A DNA stretch of 64,000 bases, taken from Streptomyces sp. SJL17-4. Lineage in GTDB: Bacteria > Actinomycetota > Actinomycetes > Streptomycetales > Streptomycetaceae. The notes beneath the pieces were generated by a model. The model did not search any database and had not been told where the DNA came from. It was given only the letters and a program-made list of their open reading frames with translations. The DNA lies in assembly GCF_036826855.1 (NCBI RefSeq), contig NZ_CP104578.1, forward strand, positions 5,429,501 through 5,493,500. Reading direction: 5' to 3'. Shown here in pieces: positions 32,790-40,842 of the stretch (the stretch's first letter is position 1; every line of letters starts with the position of its first letter). A program made the translations under genes and the position numbers.

Positions 32790-33890
32790 ATGGCATCCGC
32801 CCCCCTGCGACCGCGCACCGCCCGCGCCCTGACCACGGCAGCCGCGCTGGCGACCGCCGCGACGGCCCACCTGGCCCTGGCGCCACCCGCCCTGACCGCG
32901 CCGGGCCCCTCGGCGCCCCCCACCACGGCCCCCGCCCCGGCGCAGGCCGCCCCCGACATCCCCGCCCCCGATCCCCCCGCCCCCGCCTGCGGCACCCCTT
33001 CCGGTTCCGTCTTCCCCGTCGACACCCGGATCCACGGCGGTCCGGTGGACTACCCCGCCGGTGGTCCCCTCCAGGAGTGGAAGCTCGATCTCACCAACAC
33101 CACCGACGCCACCTGCTCCGGCATCCATCCCGTGCTCGTCCTCACCGACGAGCGGCGGGTGCTGCGGCCCGAGCAGATCCGGTTCGAGTTCTACGACGAC
33201 GGGGCCGGGCGCTGGCGGCCCGTGACCTTCGAGGCGACCGAACAGGCCGAGAACGTCGGCGCGTTCACCGGTCCCGACGAATCGGGCGGCTCGGGCGACA
33301 CCGACGGCTCGGCCGGCCCCGACAGCCCCGCCAGTCCTGCCAGCCCCGACAGCCCCGCCCGCCCCGACAGCCCCGTCCGCCCCGACAGCCCCGTCCGCCC
33401 CGACAGCCCCGTCCGCCCCGACGGCTCCGACCGCTTCGACGGCTTCGTCGTGCCCGCCGGCCGGACCCTCACCGTCCCCGTGCGCCTCGGCTTCCGCGCG
33501 GAGGCCGCCCCCGACGAGGTCGTCGTGAACGCCGCCGTCGTCCAGCGCCGGGGCGCCGACGGCGACTGGGTCGGCGAGTCCGGCGACTACCGCCTGACCG
33601 TGAGTCCTGCCGACCCGGACCGCTCCACCGGAGCCGACGAGCCCGCACCTGACACATCCGGCACGTCCGACCCGCCCGCCCCCTCGCGACCCCCCGGGGC
33701 CACGCCCCGCCCGCCGGGCTCCGCCACCGAGGACCCGGAAGACCTCCTGCTGGCCGGTTCGGATCGCGAACTCGCCCACACGGGGCGGGAGTCGGAGGAG
33801 TACGCCAAGCTCCTCGCCCCCCTCGCGGCCGCCCTCGTCCTCCTCGGCGCCGTCCTGGTCCGCACGGCCCGCCGCCCCCGGCACCGGTGA
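32790..33890 (+). CDS. Surface protein with C-terminal LAHTG sorting signal
   Basis: 366 residues. A signal peptide is followed by an Ala/Pro-rich region, a cysteine-containing beta-rich middle (LQEWKLDLTNTTDATCSGIH), a tandem of SPVRPD/DSPARPD repeats (about 185-215), and a second beta domain. The C-terminus is LAHTGRESEEYAKLLAPLAA, a hydrophobic helix and RRPRHR, a classic class E sortase signal. The next gene's start is within 51 bp. Function beyond surface display is unknown. Confidence 0.85.
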   Translation: MASAPLRPRTARALTTAAALATAATAHLALAPPALTAPGPSAPPTTAPAPAQAAPDIPAPDPPAPACGTPSGSVFPVDTRIHGGPVDYPAGGPLQEWKLDLTNTTDATCSGIHPVLVLTDERRVLRPEQIRFEFYDDGAGRWRPVTFEATEQAENVGAFTGPDESGGSGDTDGSAGPDSPASPASPDSPARPDSPVRPDSPVRPDSPVRPDGSDRFDGFVVPAGRTLTVPVRLGFRAEAAPDEVVVNAAVVQRRGADGDWVGESGDYRLTVSPADPDRSTGADEPAPDTSGTSDPPAPSRPPGATPRPPGSATEDPEDLLLAGSDRELAHTGRESEEYAKLLAPLAAALVLLGAVLVRTARRPRHR

Positions 33891-33940
33891 GTCATGCTGC
33901 GTACACCTTCCCGTTCATCCCCGTCTGCGACCATCCCCCG

Positions 33941-34708
33941 GTGAACTACCAGAACACCCCCAGCACCCCGGGCGCCCCCGTGAACTCCGGCATTCCGGAG
34001 CACGGGCGCGTGCCCAAGTACTACGCCGTCAAGGCCAAACTCTCCCTGATGGTCGATGAGCTGGGGGAGGGTGGGCTGCTGCCCACCGAGCGCGACCTCG
34101 CCGTCCGGTACGAGGTGTCCCGCGAGACCGTGCGGCAGGCGCTGCGCGAACTCCTCCTGGAGGGGCGGCTGCGCCGCCAGGGCCGGGGCACGGTCGTCGC
34201 GGGCCCCAAGCTCGAACAGCCCCTCTCGCTCGCGAGCTACACGGAAGGCGTCCGCCGGCAGGGTCGCCGCCCCGGCCGCAGCCTCATCTCGCTCGACCGG
34301 TTCCCCTGCCCGGAGGCGCTCGCTCCCGAGGTCGGCGCCGAACGGGGCGAGCCCGTCTGGCACATGGAGCGCGTGCTCCTCGCCGACGACGAGCGGGTCG
34401 GCCTGGAGAGCACGTACGTCTCCGAGGCGCGCGTCCCGCACCTGGACACCGAGTTCGACCCGGACTCCTCCTTCTACTCCTACCTCCACGACCGCCTCGG
34501 CATCTCGTTCGGCGACGCCGACGAGCGCATCGAGACGGTGCTCGCGACCCCCCGCGAGGCCCTCCTCGTCGGCACCCCGCCGGCGCTGCCGATGCTGCTG
34601 CTCCACCGCATCTCCCGGGACACCTCGGGCCGCCCCCTGGAGCGGGTCCGCACCCTCTACCGGGGTGACCGGTTCAGCTTCACCGCCCACCTGGGGCAGC
34701 AGGGCTGA
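33941..34708 (+). CDS. GntR/HutC family regulator, DasR-like
   Basis: 255 residues from GTG 33941, just downstream of the surface-protein stop; GTG 33887, overlapping that stop, and a later in-frame GTG (VNSGIPEHG) are alternatives. The N-terminal winged HTH is RVPKYYAVKAKLSLMVDELG, LLPTERDLAVRYEVSRETVR and QALRELLLEGRLRRQGRGTV. The C-terminal UTRA domain includes SYTEGVRRQGRRPG, ERVLLADDERVGLE and RIETVLATPREALL. Its arrangement matches DasR of Streptomyces closely, though it is a paralogue. It heads the phosphonate cluster and probably controls it through GGTCTGGTCC-like sites. A 22-bp tandem repeat starts inside its last codons. Confidence 0.88.
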   Translation: MNYQNTPSTPGAPVNSGIPEHGRVPKYYAVKAKLSLMVDELGEGGLLPTERDLAVRYEVSRETVRQALRELLLEGRLRRQGRGTVVAGPKLEQPLSLASYTEGVRRQGRRPGRSLISLDRFPCPEALAPEVGAERGEPVWHMERVLLADDERVGLESTYVSEARVPHLDTEFDPDSSFYSYLHDRLGISFGDADERIETVLATPREALLVGTPPALPMLLLHRISRDTSGRPLERVRTLYRGDRFSFTAHLGQQG

Positions 34709-34802
34709 CGGAGTGAGGTCGCAGGGCTGACCGGGTGAGGTGGCAGAGCTGGCCGAGTGAGGTCGCAGGGCTGACCGGGTGAGGCGGCAGGGCTGACCGA
34801 GG
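34699..34802. repeat. 22-bp tandem repeat array at the end of the GntR gene
   Basis: Four full units of 22 bp and a partial fifth (GCAGGGCTGACCGGGTGAGG type). The first unit covers the last codons of the regulator and its stop. Units 1 and 3 share the form ending AGTGAGGTC. Confidence 0.9.
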
Positions 34803-34863
34803 GGCCGAGCGGCGGGCCGAACGCCGAAACCCTCGCAACCCGCCACCACTCAGATCACGAGAA

Positions 34864-34882
34864 GATAACGGGTCTGGTCCAA
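34864..34882 (+). promoter_or_regulatory. Phosphonate-cluster element 1 (candidate promoter/operator)
   Basis: GATAACGGGTCTGGTCCAA shares 16 of 19 bases with 40754-40772, upstream of the exported phosphatase gene. The core GGTCTGGTCC is 8 of 10 identical to the DasR core GGTCTAGACC, fitting binding by the DasR-like GntR regulator. GATAAC may be the -10 element. It is 75 bp upstream of the FAD oxidoreductase start. Confidence 0.6.
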
Positions 34883-34956
34883 GCTTGTCGGTCCGTTCAC
34901 CGTCCCGTCGCCCACCGGCCCCGTCCGGGTCACCCGTCCCCAGGACCGTCGACGGC

Positions 34957-36093
34957 ATGAAGGTGATCGTCGTAGGAGCCGGCGTGGTGGGAACCATGCA
35001 CGCCTGGCACGCAGTGGAACGCGGCCATGAGGTCGTACACATCGAGCGCGAGGCCGAGGCGCGCGGAGCGTCCCTCCGCAACTTCGGCCAGATCTGGGTG
35101 AGCGGACGGGCGGGCGGAGAGGAGCTGGACACCGCCCTGCGCGCCCGGGAACTCTGGGAGGGCATCGGCGCCCGGGTCCCCGGCCTGGGCTTCCGGGCCA
35201 TCGGCTCGCTCACCCCCGTACGCAACGAGCTGGAGCTCGCCGTCGCCGAGGCCGCCGTGGCCCGCCCCGACGCCGCCGCCCGCGGCTACAAGCTGCTGGC
35301 GGCCGACGAGGCCCGCGCGATCAACCCGGCCCTGCGGGGTGAGTTCGAAGCCGCGCTCTGGTGCGAGCGGGACGCGGCCGTCGAGCCGCGCCTCGCGCAG
35401 CTCGCCCTCCGCGAGGCCCTCCTCGCCACCGGGAAGTACACCTTCCTGCCGAACCGCGAGGTCCGGGATGTCGTCGGCGCCAACGGAAACGGAACCAGCG
35501 CGGTCCGTGACGACCGGGGCGAGGTCCACAGCGGCGACGCTGTCGTCCTGTGCACCGGCGCCTGGCTCTCCGGCCTCGTCCGCGAGGTCGCCGGCGAGAT
35601 ACCCGTCCGCCGGGTCCGGCTCCAGATGATGCAGACCGAGCCCCTCGGCGAGGCGCTCACCACCTCCGTCGCCGACGCCGACTCCTTCCGCTACTACCCG
35701 GCCTACGCCTCCGAGGCCCTGGACGCCCTCCAGGCCGGGCAGCCGCAGGACCCGACCGCCGCCGCCCACAGGATGCAGCTCCTCATGGTGCAGCGCCTCG
35801 ACGGCGGACTGACCATCGGCGACACCCACGAGTACGAGCACCCCTTCGCCTTCGACACCCTCGAAGACCCCTACGAGCACCTCACCCGCGTCGTCGAGTC
35901 CTTCCTCGGCCGCCCGCTGCCGAAGATCAGGCGGCGCTGGGCCGGGGTGTACGCGCAGTGCGTCGACACCAGCCGGGTCGTCCACCGCCAGAAGGTCCGC
36001 GACGGCGTGTGGCTGGTGACCGGACCCGGTGGGCGCGGCATGACCTGCTCGCCCGCCATCGCCGAGACGACCGCCGACGAACTGGGCTGGTGA
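34957..36093 (+). CDS. FAD-dependent oxidoreductase, TIGR03364/HpnW-type (aminophosphonate oxidase)
   Basis: 378 residues from ATG 34957 (open upstream frame lacks family sequence). The FAD-binding motif is IVVGAGVVGTMHAWHAVERG, with the acidic end of beta-2 in HIEREAEARG. Later blocks SFRYYPAY and GRGMTCSPAIAETTADEL complete the DAO fold. The TIGR03364 family sits in aminoethylphosphonate operons; recent work on its members assigns oxidation of aminoethylphosphonates (often N-methylated) to phosphonoacetaldehyde. Here it precedes a phosphonatase-like hydrolase and an AEP transporter, and no PhnW transaminase is present, so it probably supplies the aldehyde. Confidence 0.88.
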   Translation: MKVIVVGAGVVGTMHAWHAVERGHEVVHIEREAEARGASLRNFGQIWVSGRAGGEELDTALRARELWEGIGARVPGLGFRAIGSLTPVRNELELAVAEAAVARPDAAARGYKLLAADEARAINPALRGEFEAALWCERDAAVEPRLAQLALREALLATGKYTFLPNREVRDVVGANGNGTSAVRDDRGEVHSGDAVVLCTGAWLSGLVREVAGEIPVRRVRLQMMQTEPLGEALTTSVADADSFRYYPAYASEALDALQAGQPQDPTAAAHRMQLLMVQRLDGGLTIGDTHEYEHPFAFDTLEDPYEHLTRVVESFLGRPLPKIRRRWAGVYAQCVDTSRVVHRQKVRDGVWLVTGPGGRGMTCSPAIAETTADELGW

Positions 36094-36098
36094 ACCAC

Positions 36099-36797
36099 AT
36101 GACCTCCGCAGACACGCACAAGCGCAAGCACGACCTCGTCGTCCTCGACATGGCAGGCACCACCGTCGCCGACGGCGGCCTCGTCGAGCAGGCCTTCACC
36201 GCCGCCGCCGAGCGCCTCGGCGAAGACCCGGCCACGATGATCGACTACGTCCGCGCCACCATGGGCGAGTCCAAGATCTCCGTCTTCCGCCACCTCTTCG
36301 GCGGCGACGAGACCCGCGCCGAGGAGGCCAACCTCGCCTTCGAGGCGGCGTACGGAGAGCTGGTCTCCGGCGGCCGGATCGCCCCGATACCCGGCGCGGC
36401 CGAGGCGATCGCCGAGCTGAAGGCGCAGGGCCGGACGGTGGTCCTCACCACCGGATTCGCCCGGGTCACCCAGGACGCGATCCTCGACGCGCTCGGCTGG
36501 CGGGACCTGGCCGAGCTGACCCTCTGCCCGGCCGACGCCGGCGGTCGCGGACGCCCGTACCCGGACATGGTCCTCGCGGCCTTCCTCCGTACGGGAGCCG
36601 TGGACGACGTCCGCCGGCTCGTGGTCGCGGGCGACACCTCGTACGACATGCTCAGCGGGGTCCGCTCCGGCGCCGGGATCGTCGCGGGCGTCCTGACCGG
36701 CGCGCACGACGAGGCGGCGCTCAAGGAGCACGGCGCGACGCACGTCCTGGCCTCGATCGCCGAACTTCCCGCACTGATCGGGGAGTCGGAAGCATGA
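36099..36797 (+). CDS. Phosphonatase-like HAD hydrolase (TIGR03351, PhnX-like)
   Basis: 232 residues from ATG 36099, five bases after the oxidoreductase stop. The HAD motif I reads VVLDMAGTTVADGG: the nucleophile Asp (about 17) and D-x-A-G-T agree with phosphonoacetaldehyde hydrolase. A Lys in MGESKISVFRHL (about 59) sits where PhnX has its Schiff-base Lys (MGxxKixxV). Motif II is VLTTGFAR and motif III/IV is VVAGDTSYDMLSG. It should cleave the C-P bond of phosphonoacetaldehyde to acetaldehyde and phosphate. The stop overlaps the ATG of the transporter ATPase. Confidence 0.88.
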   Translation: MTSADTHKRKHDLVVLDMAGTTVADGGLVEQAFTAAAERLGEDPATMIDYVRATMGESKISVFRHLFGGDETRAEEANLAFEAAYGELVSGGRIAPIPGAAEAIAELKAQGRTVVLTTGFARVTQDAILDALGWRDLAELTLCPADAGGRGRPYPDMVLAAFLRTGAVDDVRRLVVAGDTSYDMLSGVRSGAGIVAGVLTGAHDEAALKEHGATHVLASIAELPALIGESEA

Positions 36798-37846
36798 CCA
36801 GCGGCATCCGCTTCGACGCCGTGTCCGTCGCGTACGGCGGCACCACCGTCCTCGACCGGCTCGACCTGACCGTCGAGCCCGGTGAGGTCATGGCCCTCCT
36901 CGGGCCCTCGGGCTCCGGCAAGACCACCGCGCTGCGGGCCGTCGCCGGGTTCGTGCGGCCGGCCTCCGGGCGGGTGCTCATCGGCGACCGTGACGTGACC
37001 GGCCTCCCGCCGTACAAGCGGGGGATCGGCATGGTCGTCCAGCAGTACGCCCTCTTCCCGCACCTCCGGGTCGAGGCCAACGTCGCCTTCGGCCTGAAGG
37101 CCCGGAAGGTCCCGAAGGGCGAGATCCCCGGCCGGGTCGCCGAGGCCCTGGAGATGACCGGCATGGCGGCCTACGCCCACCGGTACCCCCGGGAGCTCTC
37201 CGGCGGCCAGCAGCAGCGCGTCGCCATCGCCCGCGCGCTCGCCATCCGGCCCAAGGTCCTCCTCCTCGACGAGCCGCTCTCCGCGCTCGACGCGCAGCTG
37301 CGCTCCGGGATGCTGGCCGAACTGGCCCGCCTCCACCGCGAGTTGCCGGACGTGTCGATCCTGTACGTCACCCACGACCAGGTCGAGGCGCTGACGCTCG
37401 CGGACCGGATCGCCGTCATGGACAGGGCCCGGCTCCAGGACTGCGGCACCCCGCAGGACCTGTACCGCAGGCCGCGTACGGAGTTCACGGCGTCGTTCGT
37501 CGGGAACGCGAACCTGCTGCCGGTACGGGTCGGCGCCGAGGGGGTCGCCTTCGAGGGCGTCGCCCTGAAGGTCCCCGCCCCCGACGCGGCGGTCGGCTCC
37601 GACGCCACCCTCTGCGTCCGGCCGCACCTGGTCGGCCTCGGCGAGGGCCCCAACGCCCTCCGTGGCCGGATCAGCGAGGTCCAGTGGCGGGGGTCCACGC
37701 ACCGGCTGTACGTGGAGGTGGGCGGCCACCGGGTGAAGGCGGACGTACGGGAGCTGCGGGAGACGCCGCTGCTCGGGGCCGAGGTGACGCTGCACTTCGC
37801 GCCCGAGGACGCGGTGCTGCTGGCAGCGGGGGTGAACGATGGGTAG
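36794..37846 (+). CDS. phnT: 2-Aminoethylphosphonate ABC transporter ATP-binding protein (PhnT-like)
   Basis: 350 residues; ATG overlaps the HAD stop (ATGA). Walker A is GPSGSGKTT, Q-loop VVQQYALFPHL, signature LSGGQQQRVA, Walker B VLLLDEPLSALDA and H-loop THD. A C-terminal TOBE/MalK-like domain (about 250-350) includes the VRPHLVGLGEG segment. It powers import of 2-aminoethylphosphonate with the two permeases and the binding lipoprotein encoded next. Gene symbol by family and cluster context; substrate is inferred. Confidence 0.88.
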   Translation: MTSGIRFDAVSVAYGGTTVLDRLDLTVEPGEVMALLGPSGSGKTTALRAVAGFVRPASGRVLIGDRDVTGLPPYKRGIGMVVQQYALFPHLRVEANVAFGLKARKVPKGEIPGRVAEALEMTGMAAYAHRYPRELSGGQQQRVAIARALAIRPKVLLLDEPLSALDAQLRSGMLAELARLHRELPDVSILYVTHDQVEALTLADRIAVMDRARLQDCGTPQDLYRRPRTEFTASFVGNANLLPVRVGAEGVAFEGVALKVPAPDAAVGSDATLCVRPHLVGLGEGPNALRGRISEVQWRGSTHRLYVEVGGHRVKADVRELRETPLLGAEVTLHFAPEDAVLLAAGVNDG

Positions 37847-38735
37847 CGCCGGGAGCGGGGTCAAGGAACGGCACCCGGCACCGGGGGCTGTGCCCACCAG
37901 TTCCGCCCTTGCGGAACGCATGCCCACAACGGGGCGGAAGACCCCCACCTGGATCTGGGCCCTGCCCCCCGTCGCCGTGCTCGCCGTCGTCTTCCTCTAT
38001 CCGCTCGCCCTCGTCGTCCAGGAGTCCCTGGCCCCCGGTGCGTACGGTGACGTCTTCGCCTCCGCGTCGTTCCGCGACGCCCTCGTCACCACGGTGTGGC
38101 TCGCCGTCGCCGCCACCGTCGGGTGTCTCGTCCTCGGCTTCGTGCTCGCGGTCGTGATCGCGTTCGTGCCGTTCCCCGGCGGGAAGGCGGTGTCGAAGTT
38201 CATCGACGTCTTCCTCTCCTTCCCGTCCTTCCTGATCACGCTCGCCCTGCTGTTCCTCTACGGCACGGTCGGCATGGCCAACGGCGTCTGGACGGACGTC
38301 ACCGGGGCCCCCTCGGGCCCCTTCCAGTTCCTGACCACCCCGTGGGGTGTCCTCCTCGCCGAGATCACGTACTTCACCCCGTTCGTGATGCGGCCGCTGC
38401 TCGCCGCCTTCTCGCAGATGGAGACGGCCCAGCTGGAGGTCGCGTCCTCGCTCGGCGCCCGGCCCCTGCGGATCGTCCGGCAGGTGATCCTGCCCGAGGC
38501 CCTCCCGGCGCTCGCGGCAGGAGGCAGCCTCGTCCTCGTCATGTGCCTGAACGAGTTCGGGATCGTGCTCTTCACCGGGGCCAAGGGCGTCACGACCCTC
38601 CCGATGCTCGTCTACAGCAAGGCGATCCTCGAATCCGACTACGCCGCCGCCTGTGTCGTCGCCGTCGTCAACGTCGCCCTCTCCGTGGGCCTCTACGTCC
38701 TCTACCGGGGGGTGAGCCGCCGTGCTGGTGCATAG
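37839..38735 (+). CDS. phnU: Aminoethylphosphonate ABC transporter permease 1 (PhnU-like)
   Basis: 298 residues from ATG 37839, overlapping phnT. Six hydrophobic helices with the permease loop EVASSLGARPLRIVRQVILPEALPAL (EAA-type). Helix 1 is WALPPVAVLAVVFLYPLALVV. Residues ~17-31 are encoded by a short palindromic repeat of a Streptomyces intergenic family (37888-37931), and an ATG inside it (37920, MPTTGRKTPTW) is an alternative start that would remove 27 residues. The next gene overlaps its end. Confidence 0.88.
   Translation: MGSAGSGVKERHPAPGAVPTSSALAERMPTTGRKTPTWIWALPPVAVLAVVFLYPLALVVQESLAPGAYGDVFASASFRDALVTTVWLAVAATVGCLVLGFVLAVVIAFVPFPGGKAVSKFIDVFLSFPSFLITLALLFLYGTVGMANGVWTDVTGAPSGPFQFLTTPWGVLLAEITYFTPFVMRPLLAAFSQMETAQLEVASSLGARPLRIVRQVILPEALPALAAGGSLVLVMCLNEFGIVLFTGAKGVTTLPMLVYSKAILESDYAAACVVAVVNVALSVGLYVLYRGVSRRAGA
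37888..37931 (-). repeat. Short palindromic repeat inside the 5' end of phnU
   Basis: The block CTGTGCCCACCAGTTCCGCC (then CTTGCGGAACGCATGCCCAC and AACG) belongs to the same family as 44663-44736 and 44849-44893: arms GTTGTGGGCA and TGGGCACA-like, with GTTCCGC/GCGGAAC inner arms. Here it lies in coding sequence and contains an in-frame ATG. Confidence 0.75.
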
Positions 38736-39519
38736 CCGTACGGGCAGGTGGACGGCCTGGGTCACGTTCGCCGTCCTGTTCGTCCCGCTCTTCGCCCTCC
38801 CCCTCCTGGTGATCGTCGCCGCCTCGCTCTCCACGAACTGGTCCGGCGCCTTCCCCTCCGGGCCGACCACCGAGCACTACGCGGCCGCCGTCCGCGGCGA
38901 GTCCCTCCAGGCCCTCACCACCAGCCTGGTCACCGCCGTCACCGCCGGCCTGATCGCGCTGACCGTCGGCACCTGGGCCGCGCTCGCCGGGGCCGCCCTC
39001 GGCAAGAAGGGCAAGAGGGTCCTCGACGCGCTGTTCATGCTGCCGGTCGCCGTGCCGTCCGTGGTCGTCGGCCTCGCCGTCCTCGTCGCGTTCTCGCAGC
39101 CCCCGGTGCTCCTCAACGGCACCCGCTGGATCGTGATCCTCGCGCACACCGTGCTCGTCACGGCGTTCGCCCACCAGTCGGTGTCGGCCGCGATCCAGCG
39201 GCTCGACCCCATGTACGAGCAGGCGGCGGCCAGTCTCGGCGCCCGTCCCTCGTACGTCCTGCTCCGGGTGAAGCTGCCGCTCCTGCTGCCGTCCCTGAAC
39301 GCGGCCGCCGGACTCTGCTTCGCCCTGTCCATGGGCGAGTTGAGCGCCACGATGATGCTCTACCCGCCGGACTGGATGCCGCTCCCGGTGCTCATCTTCA
39401 CCGCCACCGACCGCGGTTCCCTCTTCACCGGATCGGCGCTGGCCGTGGTCCTCATGGCCACGACCCTGCTGGCGCTGCTCGCCGTCTCCCGCATCCGTAC
39501 CAAGGCTTCCTTCCGCTAG
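38722..39519 (+). CDS. phnV: Aminoethylphosphonate ABC transporter permease 2 (PhnV-like)
   Basis: 265 residues from GTG 38722, overlapping phnU by 14 nt. Six transmembrane helices; the EAA loop is YEQAAASLGARPSYVLLRVK and the partner-type block is LCFALSMGELSATMMLYPPD. It pairs with PhnU to form the pore. After its stop a 76-bp gap with short direct repeats (GATCCCCA type) precedes the binding-protein gene, so transcription may be uninterrupted or modulated there. Confidence 0.88.
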   Translation: MLVHSRTGRWTAWVTFAVLFVPLFALPLLVIVAASLSTNWSGAFPSGPTTEHYAAAVRGESLQALTTSLVTAVTAGLIALTVGTWAALAGAALGKKGKRVLDALFMLPVAVPSVVVGLAVLVAFSQPPVLLNGTRWIVILAHTVLVTAFAHQSVSAAIQRLDPMYEQAAASLGARPSYVLLRVKLPLLLPSLNAAAGLCFALSMGELSATMMLYPPDWMPLPVLIFTATDRGSLFTGSALAVVLMATTLLALLAVSRIRTKASFR

Positions 39520-39595
39520 CGCTTCCGCCAGAGATCCCCAGATCCCCAGATCCCCAGCTCCCCAGCTCCTCAGTTCCTCAGGAGAAAACGACGTT

Positions 39596-40654
39596 ATGCG
39601 TACGTACGCCAAGCCGATCGCCGCCGTCACCGGCTCCCTCGTCCTCGCCGCGGGCCTCACCGCCTGCGGTGGCTCCACCGAAGCGTCCGACGAGAAGATC
39701 GTCACCGTCTACAGCGCCGACGGCCTCAAGGGCGAGGCGGGGGACGGCTGGTACGACAAGGTCTTCGCCGACTTCGAGAAGAAGACCGGCATCGAGGTCA
39801 AGTACGTCGAGGGCGGCTCCGGGGAGATGGTGCAGCGCGCTCTCCGCGAGAAGAGCAACACCCAGGCCGACGTCATCGTGACCCTGCCGCCCTTCATCCA
39901 GCAGGCCGGCGCCAAGGGCCTGCTGCAGAAGTACACCCCGCAGGGCGCCGACCAGGTCGGCGGCGGCGACAAGGCGAGCGACGGCACCTGGACCTCGGTC
40001 GTCAACAACTACTTCGGCTTCATCCACAACAAGAAGGAGCTCCCCGCGGCCCCCAAGTCCTGGGAGGAGCTGCTCGACGGCAGGTTCAAGAACAAGCTGC
40101 AGTACTCCACCCCGGGCGTCGCGGGCGACGGAACCGCCGTCCTCATCAAGGCGATGCACGACTTCGGTGGCCAGGAGCCGGCCATGGAGTACCTCGAGAA
40201 GCTCCAGGCCAACAACGTCGGCCCGTCCTCCTCCACCTCCAAGCTCGCCCCCAAGGTCGACAAGGGCGAACTCCTCGTCGCCAACGGCGACGTGCAGATG
40301 AACTTCGCCCAGTCCAAGTCCATGCCGAACCTCGGCATCTGGTTCCCGGCCAAGGGCGCGGGCAGGCCGACCACCTTCGCCCTGCCGTACGCGGCCGGCC
40401 TGGTGGACAAGGCCCCGCACACCGAGAACGGCAAGAAGCTCCTCGACTTCATGCTGACCGAGGGCGCCCAGCGCGAGGTCAGTGCGGTCGGCGGCGGCTT
40501 CCCCGCCCGTAAGGACGTCAAGGCGAGCGACGCCAACGCCATCGAACTCGCCAAGCAGATGGAGGGCGTCGAGGTCTTCGAGCCGGACTGGGCCGACATC
40601 GACAAGAACCTCAAGACGTACGTCGACGCGTGGAAGTCCGCGACCGGCAGCTGA
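39596..40654 (+). CDS. phnS: Aminoethylphosphonate-binding lipoprotein (PhnS-like)
   Basis: 352 residues. A signal peptide ends in the lipobox LTACGG (Cys about 24). The mature protein (KIVTVYSADGLKGEAGDGWY, DVIVTLPPFIQQA, LQYSTPGVAGDGTAVLIKAM) matches the family-1/6 solute-binding fold used by AEP transporters. GGTGGCTCCACCG-like short repeats are in the region before it; AGGAGA lies upstream of the ATG. It delivers ligand to PhnTUV on the outer membrane face. Placement last in the operon is typical of this transporter type. Confidence 0.88.
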   Translation: MRTYAKPIAAVTGSLVLAAGLTACGGSTEASDEKIVTVYSADGLKGEAGDGWYDKVFADFEKKTGIEVKYVEGGSGEMVQRALREKSNTQADVIVTLPPFIQQAGAKGLLQKYTPQGADQVGGGDKASDGTWTSVVNNYFGFIHNKKELPAAPKSWEELLDGRFKNKLQYSTPGVAGDGTAVLIKAMHDFGGQEPAMEYLEKLQANNVGPSSSTSKLAPKVDKGELLVANGDVQMNFAQSKSMPNLGIWFPAKGAGRPTTFALPYAAGLVDKAPHTENGKKLLDFMLTEGAQREVSAVGGGFPARKDVKASDANAIELAKQMEGVEVFEPDWADIDKNLKTYVDAWKSATGS

Positions 40655-40753
40655 TCGGCAGCTGATCGGCAGCTGACACCGGCAGCTGACCGAAGCTGAT
40701 AGGCACCAAGAGTTCACCGTACGACTCTGGAACGCCTCCGCACATCGCGGAAG

Positions 40754-40772
40754 GATAACGGGTACGGACCAA
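40754..40772 (+). promoter_or_regulatory. Phosphonate-cluster element 2 (candidate promoter/operator)
   Basis: GATAACGGGTACGGACCAA, 16/19 identical to 34864-34882; core GGTACGGACC is a near palindrome like the DasR core. It is 71 bp upstream of the phosphatase ATG. Immediately downstream, 40771-40796 is a 10-bp-stem hairpin (AACGCCCCTG/CAGGGGCGTT) that would lie in the leader. Gap 40655-40753 also holds three copies of CGGCAGCTGAT. Confidence 0.6.
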
Positions 40773-40842
40773 CGCCCCTGAGAAATCAGGGGCGTTGCCA
40801 TGCCCGAACCCCTTTCCACGGACATCCACGGAGGACTCCGAC

